Assembly: GCF_000468755.1 (NCBI RefSeq)
Contig: NZ_AWEZ01000064.1
Coordinates: forward strand, 1-64,000
DNA from: Olsenella profusa F0195
GTDB lineage: Bacteria; Actinomycetota; Coriobacteriia; Coriobacteriales; Atopobiaceae
DNA: 64,000 nt
Direction of reading: 5' to 3'
Each line of letters starts with the position of its first letter. Position 1 is the first letter of the stretch. A program made the position numbers and the translations under genes. The notes under the pieces were generated by a model. The model had not been told where the DNA came from, searched no databases, and saw only the letters and a program-made list of their open reading frames with translations. Below, one piece after another: positions 63,583 to 64,000 of this stretch.

Positions 63583-63894
63583 CTATGCAGAAAGCATTCG
63601 CTCGAGCTTCTGGATGAGCCCATTGGCATTCTTCACGACAGCGCTCGTTGGAACCTCAACCACCTTCTTGCCCTTGAAGCGCTCGCGTCCCGTGATCGAA
63701 ACATCAACGGCAAGGATTACGACATCGGCATTGCGTATCTGCTCAGAGGTCAGTTCATTTTCCTGTCCGATGACGCCCTGTGTCTCGACGCAGATCTCGT
63801 GACCCCTGGCCGTGGCGGCGTCAACTAACTTCTGCTGTGCTAAATAGGTATGGGCTATGCCTGCCACACAGGCACAGACGCCTACAATCCTCAT
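63583..63894 (-). CDS. Fructose-type PTS IIB component
   Basis: This 103-residue cytosolic domain carries the phosphocysteine near the N-terminus in VCACVAGIAHTYLAQ (the family pattern is CPTGIAHT). The C-terminal AVDVSITGRERFKG is typical of the fructose subfamily. It receives phosphate from IIA and passes it to the sugar in IIC. AAAGGGGAGAG lies just before the ATG. It sits between the IIA gene and the IIC gene. Confidence 0.93.
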   Translation of the reverse strand: MRIVGVCACVAGIAHTYLAQQKLVDAATARGHEICVETQGVIGQENELTSEQIRNADVVILAVDVSITGRERFKGKKVVEVPTSAVVKNANGLIQKLERMLSA

Positions 63895-63921
63895 TCTCTC
63901 CCCTTTCCTTTCCGTACATTG

Positions 63922-64000
63922 CTACCTAAAGCAGTCGATCACCTCTCCTGGGCTGTCCGCGCCAAGGAGCCTTTCCGTTACCTCGTCGCTTGCGAGATGG
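63922..64000 (-). CDS. PTS IIA component, C-terminal end, cut by window edge
   Basis: A minus-strand frame is open from the window edge to TAG at 63922-63924 and encodes 25 visible residues ending LGADSPGEVIDCFR. The pattern LASDEVTERLLGADSPGEV matches the last helix of fructose/mannitol-type IIA domains. The IIB gene follows after 27 bases. The phosphohistidine region is outside the window, so the call rests on this end and on operon context. Confidence 0.7.
   Translation of the reverse strand, partial: HLASDEVTERLLGADSPGEVIDCFR

Overview
The window reads as chromosome of a high-GC, Gram-positive actinobacterium. The best guess is the class Coriobacteriia (Olsenella/Atopobium-like). This rests on strong GC bias, frequent GTG/TTG starts with AGGAGG-type ribosome sites, a garA-like FHA gene beside a MerR gene as in actinobacteria, and a Bacillus-like order of recA, rny, spoVS and miaB. 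The taxonomic name is inference; no rRNA or tRNA gene was found to confirm it.

Layout. 1-1002 is a decayed accessory edge: a truncated gene resembling a restriction-associated C-terminal domain, a double-hairpin leader and a tyrosine-integrase remnant. 1019-2263 is an encapsulin nanocompartment operon (ferritin-like cargo plus shell). After about 700 gene-poor bases come a GNAT gene, then a divergent pair made of a bacterial Elp3 and a Trm9-like methyltransferase. 6279-18951 is a plus-strand run of metabolic and envelope genes: GH32 hydrolase, dCMP deaminase, tartrate/malate dehydrogenase, CDP-alcohol phosphatidyltransferase, D,D-carboxypeptidase, a GcvT/YgfZ-like protein, a C-S lyase with RidA, an FHA-MerR-apt cluster, an NlpC/P60 protein and a ClC transporter.

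19173-23966 holds trxB, a purine permease, dut-nrdR, and a divergent SOS pair (a YneA-like LysM protein and lexA) with three LexA-box-like sites. 24720-42477 is a long minus-strand housekeeping block, read in transcription order rnj-ftsK-rodZ-yajQ-rimO-pgsA-cinA-recA-recX-rny-(GHKL ATPase)-spoVS-miaB-miaA-hflX. It joins DNA repair, RNA turnover, chromosome segregation and tRNA/ribosome methylthiolation. recA has a consensus promoter with an SOS box in its spacer.

42694-49717 contains a frameshifted flavin oxidoreductase, a cysteine hydrolase, an overlooked 41-residue membrane peptide, rpsO-pnp and a zinc-ribbon/SurA-like membrane protein. 49829-58018 is a HAD phosphatase followed by the conserved block dnaJ-like, dnaJ, mtaB, phoH, ybeY, dgkA, era, recO (transcription order). 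The window closes with a minus-strand sugar operon: fructose-type PTS IIA (cut by the edge), IIB and IIC, xylulokinase, a DUF4432 protein and D-lyxose isomerase, with an RpiR-family regulator downstream.

The most unusual item is the elp3/trm9-like pair, which looks like a bacterial version of the Elongator wobble-uridine pathway. Other points of interest are the unexplained ATPase between rny and spoVS, the membrane-anchored DnaJ paralogue, the SOS pair and the mixed logic of the lyxose/PTS operon.
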